Shown here: positions 1-11,869 of the stretch, in pieces
How the letters are laid out: each line of letters starts with the position of its first letter
Position numbering within the stretch: the stretch's first letter is position 1
Assembly: GCA_011037195.1 (NCBI GenBank)
Contig: JAAEAF010003082.1
Location: 1-64,000, forward strand
Length of the DNA stretch: 64,000 bases
DNA from: Triatoma infestans
Lineage: Eukaryota > Arthropoda > Insecta > Hemiptera > Reduviidae
Direction: 5' to 3'
Position numbers and translations under genes: made by a program
Notes under the pieces: generated by a model
The model's database searches: none
The model's input: the letters and a program-made list of their open reading frames with translations, nothing else
What the model was told of the DNA's origin: nothing

Positions 1-149
1 AACAATTAAAATAATTAAAACAAATAAACATCGTTTTACATATCATCGTTAAATAACATCGTTTGAGACCAATTTAGAGAAATCAAGAAAAACAAATAAA
101 ACCAACTAACTCAGAAGATTGTTGAAAAATTCTGATCGAAACATTTCTG

Positions 150-850
150 TCAGATATGATGATGGTTTATTTTTACCAAAATGGAATTTCACAGGAAGTG
201 TGAGAGCTTCTGGTGACTTTTCTTTCCATTTTCACATACACAGATATTATGTTCAAAATATTTTCTCCTCAACAGACGTACAATGTGTATTTCCATAAAA
301 ACAATTTTCGAAAAACTGACATGAACGAAATTATGCCGCTTTGGTATTAAGCCGCCTCTTGAGTAAGGTAAACCTGTTTTCAGCGAATGGTGTGTATATG
401 TATGTGTATGTGAACAAAATAAATGTCATAAACGAAAAATCGCATTAAGCTCCATTTAGGTACCATGAACAGAAAGTGCGACTTTATTGATTTTTCTCGG
501 TTTTCTCGTAAACGGTTCCAACGATTTTCTTTAAACTTCATATTCTCGCCATACACATAAGTATCCATCAGGTTTATTTGAAATTTTCCAAAGAAAATTG
601 ATTTCTGGGAGGGAAACAATTTCGTTAAGCTTTCCGCTAAAGTTAAGGCATCTTTCTGCACCTCCATAATATTAATATACTCGTAGAAACATTTCAAGAA
701 TTCCAAATTCGAAGAAATCGGTTAACCTGAAGTGCAATTTTACAGAATAGCTTTCAATATTTTTGGAATTTTCTCGGAAACGATTTGTAAAGATTTCCTT
801 TATTCTTGGAATAATAAACTGCACAGATATAAACCGATCACTATTATTTA
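150..850 (-). repeat. decayed copy of the AT-rich ACTTCCGG repeat family
   Basis: Degenerate relic of the repeat family that dominates this window. Read on the minus strand it keeps the family phrases for 'GAGAAAATCG' and 'CAAAGAAAATCG' (here as runs like TTTTCTCGTAAACGG and CAACGATTTTCTTT), a GTGTATATG run near 397, and a GTGCGACTTTATTG phrase near 475. No ORF in it resembles a known protein; the longest minus-strand ORF (380-706) is low complexity and ends in a run of His/Ile from the TG repeat. Boundaries are guesses. Confidence 0.45.
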
Positions 851-2009
851 TAATATTTTCCTGAAAAAAAGTAACGTGTTTCTAGGTGGTTGAGAGGAGT
901 CTGAGACGTTAAAATTTCAATGTGTTTGTTCAATATTATTGACTTCTGTACAATGTAATCTAGAAGAAAGGAAGGGAGGGCAAAGGGGTAGCATAGGGAG
1001 ATTACAGAACTATGAGAGCATACGTTAGACAATGTTTGCAAGGTTAAAACAAACACTTGTAATGCAATTAAGGGCATGAACTGACAATAACGATCATTGG
1101 CTAGCAACTGCTAGCAGTTTGTATAGTGAAGAGCAAGCTATACTCTAAGTAAACTAGAATTAGGGGATAGGGGATATATATATATATATATATATCAGCG
1201 TTGTGAGCAGAAGGACATAGCCCTACCAATTAGGGACAGGGCGTCCCCTTGGCGTATAACAGAATCATTTCCTTGTGTAATACTCCTGCTGTGTACTGTA
1301 ATATAGTCTATCTGTTCTCCCACTATCTCCCAGTTCCACCTCCTTTTCACATCGCCTCCCAACGCGACACACTGTCGACACTACAATTGACTTTTTTTTT
1401 TATTTCCTCTGTTGCTATGGCACTGACTTATCCCAAATTGTAATCAATGGAGTCAGTTTTCCCTTGGGGACAACTACTCCAATATGTGTGTGTGTGTTGT
1501 TTCGCCTTTTATTTCAGCGTCTTACTTCAAAAAGCTTGCTGGGAATCCAGTGATTGTGGGAGGGGGGTTGGTTTTCGCTTCTACTAAAATCCATTTGTCC
1601 TCATTTCAACATAAAAAGGGAAGTACCATTGAAGAAACTAAAGGCTAACTGATATAGACGTCTATACAGACAGAGAACTCTGGCAACTAACGCCACAATT
1701 TTAGTTTGTTGAGACCAGCTAGTTTATTTAAATTTACTTCTCAATGACTCCCTGGCCATTGTTAACTACGTTTTATCTTCATTCTCAATAGAAGAAAGAT
1801 ATCCAAACAAATGTTTACAATCCTAGCTTAAGTGATATTTATTAAACTAATGAATTTAACAAATCTAGCCATAACCAGTATTATATTATTATATAATTAT
1901 ATTTCTATTGGTCAAGAAGAAGATACTTCTATTGTCACATTGCAATATAATCTTCCATTGTGAGTTGTGTTACTTTTAAGAGAATCAAAAGTAGAAATAA
2001 AACAAAAAA
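851..2009. other. gene-less interval, nothing recognised
   Basis: I see no recognisable protein, RNA gene or transposon here. It contains a TA microsatellite at about 1172-1194 and a short TG run near 1484-1496. Short ORFs (844-1107 minus, 1249-1443 plus) have no motif I can name and are of the length expected by chance in AT-rich DNA. Confidence 0.5.
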
Positions 2010-2278
2010 ATCTGTTGTGAAACACTCACACGGTCTTTACAGCTAAACAAATTTTCTGTACACTTCAAATTTTAATTTGTCAAAATATTAAATACAAAGT
2101 TAGTGTGGGGGACAAATGAATACCTAGCCAGCTAGTATGTGATGACATTATAATCCAGTAGAGAGTGCCAATAACAATAAACAAACCAAGTAATAATTGA
2201 AATTTAACGCTGTAAATTCACGAGAAAATCTTTAATATCAAGTTTTCCGGTAAAATTTGCAAATAAAAGTGATATGTT

Positions 2279-2314
<36 letters not shown>

Positions 2315-2340
2315 CATAACTAAAACCTATTCTGTCAATC
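2010..2340 (+). repeat. 5' fragment of the AT-rich repeat family with a TG run
   Basis: Starts with the family's left-end phrase (GTGAAACACTCACAC near 2018) and contains a pure TG microsatellite of about 30 bp at 2283-2312. An ACTTCCGGTCAG motif follows near 2345, as in the full-length copies. The order is scrambled relative to full copies, so this is probably a deleted or rearranged relic. Confidence 0.5.
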
Positions 2341-2544
2341 TTAACTTCCGGTCAGTCGAAGTTCTTCAAATTTAGTATTCTTACCTAATATACCTTAATA
2401 TTATACAGGTGGAGCAATCAAACATTGTACCGAAGGAGTACTTTAGAGGAAAGCTTACTCTCTATCTGTAAGATATAGGTGTATACGTATATTTAAATTT
2501 ATTGCTAGTATCCAAAAGTATATATTTTTTGTTTTTGGATTTCT

Positions 2545-3608
2545 CAACTAAAAGTGGTTATCCAACCCTACTCGATTTTATCAGAGAGCATTTCTGTCTC
2601 GCAACATATTGCCTTTTTCCAAATCTTCGCGATCCAAAGCGTCTTCTTCTGTCAATCCATATCCAGCCATGCATGCTCTCGGTGACCTCATCCATCCATT
2701 TTCTTCTAGGAATTCCCTCTTTTTCCTGTTCCCTTTTACCTCCCATTGTAAACCACTTTCGGCAATCTTCCATTTTCCATTCTTTTACGTGGCCAAACTA
2801 TTGCCTGGAAGAAGTTTTCCTTTATTCCTAAAATCTTTCTAATTTCGGAATTCTCTTCACTTTTCCCTCCTCGATTTTCTAGCAGATCGTCTTCAAAAAT
2901 CCATTTCGGTTGCTAGCAGTTTCTCTCTGTAGTGCTTTGATATGGTCCACGTCTGAGCCCCGCATGTTGCTCCAGCTTGGAATATTGCCTTAAAAATATG
3001 TTGTTTTTTTTGTACTAGGAAGGATTTCGGTACTCCACAGTACTGGGTTGAGCATGGCTATGACTTTCCTTGCCTGTCCAATTCTTTTCAGTACATCATT
3101 AACACAGGTGCCACTATCATCTATTATTGATCCCAGATACTTGAAATAGTTGACTGTTCTAATTTGAACATTACTTACTATTACTGGGTTCCCTTCTGAT
3201 GATGCTAGGCGCTCCGGTTTTTCCATATTTATCTTTAGACCCCACTTTCCATACTCTTCCTTTAATTTTCTGAACATATATATACAATGTCCTCTCCATT
3301 TTAGGCCAAGATTACTTGTTCGTTCGCAAATCTTCTGATTTTATTACCCATTTTTAAACATTTCTTTTTCCATTCCGAGAGAGCACTATTTAAAGTAAAT
3401 TTTAAAAATTAAAGGGTGATAGAGCACATCCCTGTAGAAGGCCTCTGGAAGAAGTGAATTTATTCGAGAGAGTGGGACCTAATTTTACCTGAAGCATGTT
3501 CCCCTGGTATATTTTTCGAATAGTAGAAATCAATGGTTCTCCTATTCTAGCCAAGTTTAGCGCATACCATTAACGTTTCCTAGGCAAGGAATTATACGCT
3601 TTTTCGAC
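2545..3608 (-). pseudogene. non-LTR retrotransposon reverse transcriptase relic (RTE-like)
   Basis: Minus-strand remains of a LINE reverse transcriptase and C-terminal region. Reading from 3608 downward I see, in shifting frames, a KAYNS-like block (position of the F-D-x-x-x-AF/Y motif), a G-LLQGCALSP block (the usual R/KQG-x-x-LSP motif), FANEQVILA where FADD-x-VLA is expected, then a 95-residue open stretch (2990-3277) containing KWGLKINMEK and FKYLGSIID, the typical thumb motif. The 3' end (2558-2773) keeps RRKWMDEVTESMH, like the GRPRKRW-x-DEV tail of such elements. The FADD motif has lost its aspartates (N, E), and several frameshifts are needed, so it is dead. Plus-strand ORFs at 2502-2842 are antisense shadows. 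The relic stops next to an LTR beginning about 3611. Confidence 0.8.
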
Positions 3609-3610
3609 GC

Positions 3611-3929
3611 TATTAATAGGGTTGTTGACGAGAGAAATTAGGTGTGATTGAATGAACTTTGATATGCTGACACTAATATAATGTAGCTAAGTTTACACTA
3701 ACTGCAATGGACTTTATGATGAAAATGATAGAATGAATGGTGAGAGTAGAAATATGACACGATGCGATGTACAGTTGTATATGATAGATCCCTTTAGATA
3801 GATTCCCACTGGCTTATATACACAGGTTCTCCCACTCTAGCCTGCCTAAGTCAGAGAGTAGTCTCTGTTAACCAGAGAGGGCCTCTCTTCTCTCTGCTGT
3901 GGTTGCATTATCTTTGCGGTACCATTACA
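3611..3929 (+). mobile_element. solo LTR, family shared with 34.5-35.1 kb
   Basis: About 319 bp matching the two tandem LTR copies at 34523-35145 along its length: the same start region (GTTGACGAGAGAAATTAGG), the same CTGGCTTATATACA block with a TATATA-type promoter, and the CTCTAGCCTGC and AAGTCAGAGAG segments. It ends in CCATTACA, which mirrors the TATAATGG start of the other copies. No flanking duplication was seen, so the exact ends are uncertain. It lies directly against the end of a LINE relic. Confidence 0.6.
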
Positions 3930-4929
3930 TCGGCTATTGCACCCTTTAATATACTTTTCAAAAAGCGGTACTTTTTTTAAACTCTGCGGGACGTTAGACT
4001 TAAATATACACTACTGTTACGAGCTGCCGTTGAGATTAACAAGTGTAATCCATAGTAATGTAATTTTAACTAAACGTTTAGCAAACAATGGAAACTTGAA
4101 GAAAATCTGTCAATTAGAAATGTTTTTTATGTAATTTATCCATTAAGTTAACAACCTGTAATGGATAAATAGTGCAATAAAACATGAATGTGGTAGTAAA
4201 AGAAGTAAAAACAAGTTTTTTTTTATTTAAGTATTAAGTTAACGTAATGTAGCATAAATTTTCCTGAGCTGACAATCTAGGCTCAAAATTGCTATTTAAG
4301 CAAAATGAAGTAATCAAGTGTTCTGGTTTGGAACTAATATTGGCGAATATATAATAGCGTACTTATTTTTCATTACTTCTATTTGTGGATAAGAATTTTC
4401 AGTGGCTCATTTTACTCGCTGTAAAGGCATCGATCGTTTTGTTGTTGAAGTCCAAAGTGTAAGAAAAATGTTTTATAACGAATATTTGTTTAATAAACAG
4501 AAAAAAACAAACTCCTGTTTAAACAAAGTTCGATGCTTTCTTTTGATGTAAGTAAAACTGTAAAAGTACACTGATCTTGATAGTTTTTTAAATAAAGTTT
4601 TCACCAGAAATACATATTTTGTGGTCCCCCAAGTATGAAAAAAAAGTTTTTAACGAATGTGTATTTTTTTAACGAAACGTCTCAAAAAAAAAAAAAAAAA
4701 ATTGCAGAAATTCTGAGAGAATTGATATTCTGTTTAGATACTTCCATCGCATCTGAAATGAAAGTTTCTTGTAAAAACCATCAACTGTAAATGCGTCTTT
4801 ACTGAATGTTTAGTTTCCATTTTACGCAATTTTCTCGAAAACAGCTTGAACGATTTGATTTTTTTTAGGCAGTTCAGTGGAATTTAACTCTCCTCTAAAG
4901 TATTACCTCAAAACACTATGATTCTATAA
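3930..4929. other. gene-less interval with AT-rich repeat relics
   Basis: No gene recognised. From about 4330 to 4920 there are degraded phrases of the AT-rich repeat (for example CAATTTTCTCGAAAACAGC and ACGATTTGATTTT near 4830), an A18-type homopolymer near 4685, and no convincing ORF. Confidence 0.45.
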
Positions 4930-6380
4930 ATATGTATACTAGGATCCTAGAAGGCAAATTGCGCAAATTGGTGGAGGATGATCTGGAGGAGGAACAGGTG
5001 GCATTCAGACCAGGGAGGCAAACTCAGAATAATATTTTCTCTCTGCGAATGATACGGGAAAAGACCTGGGAGAAGGGAAAAAAATCTGTACTTGGAAGCA
5101 GCTTTCGATTCAGTTGCAAGACATGAGATATAGCAAGCCCTTAGAAAAAAGACGTTCCTAACTACCTAATAGAGGCCATCAAATCAGTGTACCAGAAACC
5201 TAAGGCAGTCGTTAGACTGAATGAGAAAAATCGAGTTCATTCAACCTTGAAAAAGGAGAAAAGCAAGGAGACAGTTTAAGTCCCATGCTATTTATTATAT
5301 TTATGGATGAGATACATAAGATATGTAAAAGAAGAACTCCTATAGCCAAAATAGGAAACTGGAAAATGAGGCCAATATATGCACAGTCCTCTTTCTATAT
5401 GCTGACGATGTGGTCCTACTAGCGGATTCGGAAAAGCATCTTCAGGACTCGGTCACCGAGCGGAATGAAGTGCTCAAATGGAAGGTTTATGTCGCTAAAT
5501 GTCAGCAAAAGTAAAGTAATGCACATAGGTAGGGCCTTCGAAGCCATTTGTATTGAATGCGAAGGAAGTGCTTTGGAACAGGCACAGGAATTCAAATATC
5601 TGGGTGTAATTATAAGCCGAGATGGCAGGCTAGATCCGGAAGTACTGAATCGCGTTAGAGCTGCCAACCAAGCCTACAGCCAAATCAGTAATACGATTAT
5701 AGGTAAAAAAGAAGTAAGTAAAGCAGTGATGTTGACCATCATTAAGACGGCTTACCTACCACTTCTCCAATATGGGGCCGAATCATTGCCGATGTTAGAT
5801 AAACACGCAAGCCGGATCACAGCTGCAGAGATGAGGTTTCTTCGTCGCATTGAAGGGAAGATTAGGCGAGAAAGAATAAGAAGTAGCCTAGAAATAGAAC
5901 CCCTAATGAAAGAGATGGAGACGCGACAGTTGAAATGGTTTGGGCACTTCTGCAGAAGCGAAGAATATAATAAGGCGAGATGTCTGATGGAAGTCAGAAC
6001 TGCTGGTAAACGGTCCAGAGGAAGGCCAAGGATGGGGTACCTAGAATACATTGAGCGCCTAGGGTTAAAAGAGGACAATCGACCGCGTCCATGAAAAAAA
6101 TTGCTCAGGAGAGAGATAAATGGTGTAATGACATAGCAATGTCAAAGCCTACACAAAATATAACAAAAGGAAAGAATAATTTATAACTAGTGGCCCCACA
6201 GCCGGCCGCTGCCTTTTCAATACAAAGGTATCAAAGACAAGCACCGATAAAGCCCTGTCTATTGAACAGAAGCCACCTGGTCTTTGAAAGTCGCCGATGG
6301 GCGACCAAATCTGGCCACTGACCTGAATCACTGGTCGCCGACCTAACCAAGGTCGCACAAGGTCGCACGCTACTAGAGAT
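4930..6380 (+). pseudogene. non-LTR retrotransposon reverse transcriptase relic with 3' tail
   Basis: Plus-strand LINE relic. The first open stretch (4932-5126) reads LRKLVEDDLEEEQVAFRPGRQT, the classic QxGFRPGR-type block. A frameshift then hits the LEAAFDSVAR catalytic block. Around 5255-5310 the frame gives GDSLSPMLFIIFMDEI (palm motif), and near 5398 YADDVVLLADSEKHL, the YADD catalytic box. The last open stretch, 5465-6094 (about 209 residues), contains FKYLGVIISRDGR, then LRRIEG and LKWFGH, and ends GKRSRGRPR, the standard C-terminal order for RTE-like elements. At least three frame changes and one stop in the tail region show it is not functional. A GC-richer non-coding tail runs to about 6380. 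The CLADE (RTE-like) is inferred from motif order, not from a tree. Confidence 0.85.
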
Positions 6381-6387
6381 GTCTTAG

Positions 6388-6860
6388 TGTGAGAACTTAC
6401 TTACACACTTGACAGTGTGTGAGTAAGACTAATATAAACTTCGCCCCACTGGAAGAGGGGATCATTATATCATCATCATTATACCAGTAGCCACATCATT
6501 ATATCAGTATCATTTTACAGCAGCAGTTATACTTGAGTTCCGAGCGCGTCCCTATACAAGGTTTTACTTATAATTATTTTCATAGTTGTGCATATTAGTT
6601 TATTTATTATAATCATTTTAAATTATTTGTTATTTAACTCTTAAAATTATTTATTTACTTTTATCAAATCATATTAATTGTAGTTACCATTAGGCTCATT
6701 CAAATTATTGTTAAAATATATTCTATTTTTATAAATTCAGTGTTAGTAATTCAAGCCATAACTCTCTAAACTAACTTCCGCCTAATAAATCCCTCTTCAA
6801 GACATCTAACTTCATACCTCAGGAATCACCACAATTGATTCCACTACAACGGAATGGATG
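6388..6860 (+). mobile_element. possible LTR and leader of an LTR retrotransposon
   Basis: Begins TGTGAGAAC directly after the LINE tail and runs to a CCACTACA near 6848. It contains a hairpin at 6397-6428 (CTTACTTACACACT, 4-nt loop, then its near-perfect complement) and ATCAT microrepeats at 6460-6510. Just downstream (near 6881) is TGGCTCGACGTTGAA, resembling a primer-binding leader of insect LTR elements. I saw no second LTR and no target duplication, so this is tentative; it could also be part of a LINE 3' region. Confidence 0.3.
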
Positions 6861-6959
6861 GGGGGTAGAGTCATAATATCTGGCTCGACGTTGAAAGGCA
6901 TAAGAGTCTCAGGGAAAGAAAAAGAAGAAGATTCTACTAATTACATAATATCAATAAAC

Positions 6960-8299
6960 ATTCGAAACATTGGCAGAATTATAAATTTGAAAATATCGGT
7001 GTAAACGGAAGTGCGACTTTACGGAATAGATATTTGATTTTTTTTTTTAATTTTCTCTAAAACCACTACAACGATTTCCTATAAATTTTGGTAGGTGCCG
7101 ATCAAACCTATCACTTATACACACTTATCACAATTGTGGTAGTTCTGTGGCATTTTGGCGATGCATTTCAAATATTATATAGGGTTGATTCAATGTTATT
7201 GGCGTTTTTCTAGACTACGTTTCTACTATTGCTTATATAGGTACTTGTTCCCGCACCACCAATATACTTAAAATAAGTTAATAAAATTTGTCATTTTATA
7301 TTATAAACAGCATTAAAAGCATTAAGTCATGTGACTATTTCTTACCTATTGCATCTCAGCTTTATGTAAGAGTTTTAAGTTTTCAATAAGAAATAACAAA
7401 TAAAATGTTTATACGAATACTCGTATACTAAAGAAGGTTTGAAATAGATCATAAGAAATTCTAGAAAAGAAATAAATAGTAAAATTGGAAAGAATACGCT
7501 TCAATAAATATGGTTAAGTATTTACAGTCGTTAAGCATTTATTTGTATGGATAAGAAGTTGTAGTACGTTTTGTAAGTTGTTCCCTCTTATTTCTAGCCA
7601 ATGTGGCGATACATTGCCAATCGATAATACCGTTCGTCTTGTCCCTATGTTACAAGCTACCTCGTCTAACTCATAAAATATGTAATAACTCAACCGTGAA
7701 TAATTGTGTTCTCCCAACATTCGCCCTATAACCCCCTTCCACCAATGGCAACTTAGTATCATTCCTTTTTTCCACCAACCCCCTTCCACTATTATTATGT
7801 ATATATATATATATATTTTTTTTTTTTATCAAAGTTTTTATTTTGTTTATATATTTTCACCTGTTATAATTTTCCCTTCTTATTTCTCTTTTCTAAAACT
7901 TTCTTTCAATTGCTTTCTTACGACGTTCTTCCCCTTTGCTGAGCAATGGCAAACTGAATATTTTATATTAATTTTTTTTTTTTTAAATCTGAATGCGCAG
8001 CTCTACTTAAAATTTTATAATAAACTCTGCAGTTTATTCCCGATCTCCACAAAAAAAAAAAAAAAAAATCACTAATAAAGTGTCAAATTGTTTTTTTTTT
8101 TAGTAGAAATTGTATTTATTACACATATTTTACAGTTTGATATATTCATAATATTTAAAACACAAATAATAAATTTAATAAGACTTTTGCGTCTGTTTTT
8201 TGGTTTTTGCGAAAGAAATTTAATGTCGCGGTTTTTCAATTTACAATACATAATTTGATGTTCCAACTAACTTCTAACCCATAATTTGGTATTCTAAAT
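6960..8299. other. gene-less interval; short AT-rich repeat relic then nothing recognised
   Basis: Positions 6990-7160 hold a short relic of the AT-rich repeat (GGAAGTGCGACTTTACGGAAT, then CAACGATTTCC). From 7200 to 8300 I recognise nothing. ORFs at 7514-7789 (minus, 91 aa) and 7704-8075 (plus, 123 aa, dominated by Phe/Tyr/Ile from T-rich DNA) have no known motif and are probably chance. Confidence 0.45.
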
Positions 8300-8304
8300 T
8301 AGCA

Positions 8305-8626
8305 TGTAACAGCAACCAAAGATAGATCAGCAAAGAGAGTAAAGAGAAAAGAAACGAACCCAAGCACTCTCTCGGACTGGAGTGGAAGAAACTGTATAAA
8401 TACAGCGACGGACAGTCCAAATATTCCAGTACAACATAGTTCACTATTGTTCATCATCTCGCTAGTCACTTCGTGTCATTCTCATACCACTCTACAACCA
8501 TTCTCTATCGTAAAGTCCACGCAGACTGTGTCTCTTTATTATATTATACATAGTTAACCAGTTTAACCAAGTCTTCTCATTTCATCAACCAGACTTAAAT
8601 TCTCTCCACCTAACACATCCATTATA
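8305..8626 (+). mobile_element. solo LTR flanked by 5-bp duplication TAGCA
   Basis: A 322-bp segment starting TGTAACAGC and flanked by TAGCA at 8300-8304 and 8627-8631, a 5-bp target-site duplication. Its internal sequence matches, in opposite orientation, the segments at 11.4-11.76 kb and 13.9-14.24 kb (ACTCTCTCGGACTGGAGTGG, CAGTCC, TACATAGTTAACCAGT, CTCCACCTAACACATCC). A TATAAATA box sits near 8395. The 3' end reads TTATA where the other copies suggest CATACA, so the terminal CA has probably mutated. No internal region or second LTR adjoins it, consistent with LTR-LTR recombination. Confidence 0.65.
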
Positions 8627-8894
8627 TAGCATTAGTTTTTTTTTTGCACTTAAGTGCTACAGGTCATTATGCCTTAAGCGTTATGATAACTATTTCACAC
8701 CAATTATAATAAAATAATACAGACACTCAAAACAATAAGAATAACTATACAATATAAAAAATGTAATTTGAACAATATAAATCCAAAAAATAAACAACTA
8801 ACAAACAATATACAAAACAAGCCAACAACTATAAACAACAAAACAGACAAAATAACAGGAGAATACATAAAACATCAAGCAACAAGAACCAACA

Positions 8895-9265
8895 AACCTC
8901 AATCTTGGAGTCAAATGCTTTTAAATAAAGAGGCCGCCTTTAGATATCTTAGGATACTGGTCACTCTGGGTGACTGTCGGCTAGTGCTTCTATTTCCGGC
9001 AATTTTACCGTTGATGGTATATTGTAGAATTCTCTAAGGTGCCTATATTTTGTACCTGAAATAAGAATATTCTGAATCGTGAGCAGGACATTACAGGAAT
9101 CACAGAGAGGCGGTTGTTGGCGAGACATCAGATAGCCATGATGGCTATGATGATAGGGTAAGACGGCTATGGCCAAACCTAAGGCGAGTCACAACTACCT
9201 CTTCCTGTCTTGTACTTCTTATTGAAGTATCCCATGGGTAGACACTCTCTTTTATTTCTCTCAGC
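8895..9265 (-). pseudogene. LINE C-terminal region after RNase H (I/Jockey-like) relic
   Basis: Read on the minus strand from about 9260 down, the frames give EVVVTRLRFGHSRLT, then SRQQPPLCDSCNVLLTIQNIL and TKYRHLREFYNIPST. This matches the well-known end of LINE ORF2 proteins of the I and related clades: a RxRxGHxxLTHxxL block, a C-x2-C zinc-like pair (here CDSC), LTVxHIL, and a C/T-x-KYxxLR block. The second Cys pair has decayed (SGTKY in place of a Cys-containing block) and a frameshift sits near 9140. The remaining element to the right is missing; the AT-rich repeat's 238-bp leader begins at 9293. Confidence 0.8.
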
Positions 9266-9292
9266 TTATAGCATTAGTTATTTGGATCTTTA

Positions 9293-9530
9293 AATTGCGT
9301 GAAGTAAGAAAAAGTTGAATCCGAGTAATATAAATTACTCAAATAAGAATACAATCGACTGGGTATGCTGGCGTAAAGTTGGGTAGACAACTGCTTATTG
9401 GAGGAACAGTACCGTTTAGCTTATCCTCTACTACTCTCTTCAACACTATCCCTTCAGTATAATTATAAAACTATCTGTATAATATTAAAAAAATCTGGTG
9501 TGAAACACTCACACAACTTTCTTACTCCTT
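9293..9530 (+). repeat. 238-bp segment duplicated perfectly at 17995-18232
   Basis: Starting at ATTGCGTGAAGTAAG, every base matches the segment beginning near 17995, through the family phrase GTGAAACACTCACACAACTTTCT. Upstream flanks differ. Downstream the two copies remain similar but accumulate indels and substitutions. This leader is not present on the other copies of the repeat in this window, so these two copies share a common and recent origin. Confidence 0.8.
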
Positions 9531-10462
9531 CTCAAAATTATAATTGACAAATGTTATAGTTAGTGTACCAAATTTAATGAAATTCGGTCGAAAACTGAAA
9601 AAACGTTCAGTAAAAGCGCACTTCCGGCTTACTAATTTTCTTAAAACTTGGAATTTTGGTCATCTATTTATTTCTAATTAATTTTTTTTGGATGATAGAA
9701 TTGTATCATTAACTATGATAGCACTTTAAAGAAAAACATAACCCCACCTCTACCCTAAAAGTGCCCTTAAATGAATGTTCCTAGAGAAATGTTTTAAATA
9801 AAAGTTGTAGATCTTTGTATGTGTAGTTTATATACTAAGTTGCAAGAAAATCATCGGAGCCATTTTTGAGAAAATCGCGAAAAAGTGAAAAAACGATTTG
9901 GTAAAGTGGTAAAGTTCACGCACTTCAAGTTACGCGATTTAATTCAAACTTGGAATTTCAACAATATATTTAATTCTAATTAACATTATTTAGATGAGCG
10001 AAGTGTCCAATAAACTGAAATAGCACTTTAGATGAAAACCTAACCCCACCCTTCCTCCAAAAGTGCCCGCCCTTAAATGAATTTTTCCAGAGAAATGTTT
10101 CAAATAAAAGCTGTAGCTCTTTGTATGTGTAGTTGATGTACCAAGTTTGAAGAAAATCGCTAAAAACTAAAAAAAACAACTAGTAAAATGGTACTTCCGG
10201 TTGTGGAATTTTGACAGATAACGTAGAATTTTGTCAGATTCCATGGTGATACCTAAACGGAATATCAAGTTTGAACTTTGTACGATTTTTCGTTTTTGAG
10301 CTATGCTGTTCGCGCACACGCACGCACACACACACACAGACCATTTGCTAAAAACCACTTTTTTGGACTCAGGGGACCTCAAAACGGATATTTCCGGTGA
10401 AAACTCGATATCGAAAATTTGACACGATTACAATACTTCCTCTTACTAGAAGTAAGAGAAAA
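9508..10462 (+). repeat. AT-rich ACTTCCGG repeat, near full-length copy
   Basis: Reference copy of the family. Left end: ATCTGGTGTGAAACACTC then ACTTTCTTACTCC. Right end: CTTACTAGAAGTAAGAGAAAAGT, so the ends are inverted relative to each other. Inside are two to three subunits of roughly 300 bp with the same order of phrases: CACTTCCGG, TAATTAA..TTTGGATGATAGAATTG, AAACATAACCCCACC, AAATGAATTTTCC, AAATAAAAG(T/C)TGTAG, and GAGAAAATCGC. Near the right end is a GAGCTATGCTGTTC phrase followed by a CA run (10315-10337) and a TATTTCCGGTG phrase. No subunit is protein coding. Type of element unknown: it has features of both a MITE (inverted ends) and a tandem repeat. Confidence 0.75.
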
Positions 10463-11293
10463 GTAAAAAGGTGCTGATCGAAGATAGCATACCCATTTTT
10501 ACGATGTGTATGTACTTTTTTTTTTTTTTTAATTTTTTATGTTAAATCTTATCCTGGGGTTAAATCTTTGTAACATTTTAAGGAAGTTATAAAATGTTGA
10601 CCGCTCACATACATAATCTTCATTAGGATAAGCACTTTTAACGCAACAAACCTAAAAAAAAAAAAGAAGAACGTATGGAATAAATCGTAATTCCAAGAGA
10701 ACATCTAACGATATTACGGGCCATTTAATGTGGACTGGCTTCATATCATAACCAACCCAAAACACATCTATGTACTGGAATTTTATCGCCACATAAATTT
10801 TTCATAGTTAAAGATAAATTCTACCATCACGTTTTTTTGCGCACGTCTATCTAAATTAAAATTAAAAGACAATAGAAGAAAATATAAAAAAAAAAGTTTT
10901 TATTGATTAAAAAAATTAATTACAGTTAACAATTTAACGGGTCATTTTAATGAAGATGATGTAATGTAAGGATAAGGGAGAATGTATTGTATTAATCAAC
11001 CGTTAATGATTTGCTGTCATGGCCAATTCATTTATCTATGTCATGCTTGAAGCGCTTAAGGCTATATAGTATGATGAGATATATTTGAGGCATATGTTCA
11101 CGTTGTTAAGGTGACATATACTCCGTTCAAACATCGTGGAACTATTTTAATTACTATAATTTTCTGAGGACTATAAACAAAACAAAAAAATAATGTCTTG
11201 CAGTAAAGCTAATACGCTGTATTAATGCAGAAGCGCGGCCAATGCTGCTTGAAGCCCTGCTGTTTCCTGGATAGAATAGGAAAAAGAAGCGTG
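10463..11293. other. gene-less interval, nothing recognised
   Basis: AT-rich DNA with several A or T homopolymers (for example near 10507 and 10890). No protein motif, RNA gene, inverted repeat or retroelement phrase was recognised. The ORF 11154-11345 minus has no family resemblance. Confidence 0.45.
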
Positions 11294-11763
11294 ACAGAAT
11301 CTGAGAGAGAAGTACAAATAATAACGCCCTTAAATCATGAGGCATTCTAATATAAAATTCTATTAAGCAGCAAAGACTTTAAGCACAGTCTTGGAAATAA
11401 TAAAATTGCTCTATAACAAGAATGGGCACGGTAACCCCCTGTATGGGATAGAATGGATGAGTTAGGTGGAGGGAATTTGGGTCTGATTGATGAAATAAGA
11501 AAGACAGGGTTAACACTGGTTAACTATGTATAATAATGATGAGCGACAGTGTCTGCCTGGACTTTACACTTATAATGATACTGTATGGTACAGTGGAAAA
11601 TGGGCGGTATTGACACGTAGTGATTGGCTGTATCGAACTGTCTTGAAGTATCTCTCTGGACTGTCGTCGCTCAATATATATGCGTCTCCCACTCCAGTCC
11701 GAGAGAGTGGTTGGTTCGTTTCTCTTCTCTTTATTCTCTTTGGTTGCTGATCTCTCTTTGACA
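11294..11763 (-). mobile_element. LTR plus leader fragment, minus orientation
   Basis: Matches the segment 13818-14240 in the same orientation and the LTR at 8305-8626 in the opposite one. Read on the minus strand: LTR body with ACTCTCTCGGACTGGAGTGG and the TACATAGTTAACCAGT block, then a segment absent from the solo copy at 8305 (GGGGGTTACCGTGCCCATTC near 11430, followed by AGACTGTGCTTAAAG near 11380), which I take to be the leader just inside the element. Both minus-strand copies break off at the same AATCTGAGAGAGAAGTAC phrase. No coding region adjoins it. Confidence 0.55.
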
Positions 11764-11869
11764 AGAATCCTTTTGTGGAATAAATGTGTAAACATTTATT
11801 TCGGGAATTCAGAAAAGAGAGTAAATCAAGAGCGCATTGTTCTCGAGAACAGTTCCAGAACTGAGGTCG

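Noticed and set aside
2502..2842. Two overlapping plus-strand ORFs
   Set aside because: Antisense to the LINE 3' end, which has clear motifs on the minus strand.
7514..7789. 91-aa minus ORF
   Set aside because: Trp/Gly-rich start but no family motif; no other copy in the window.
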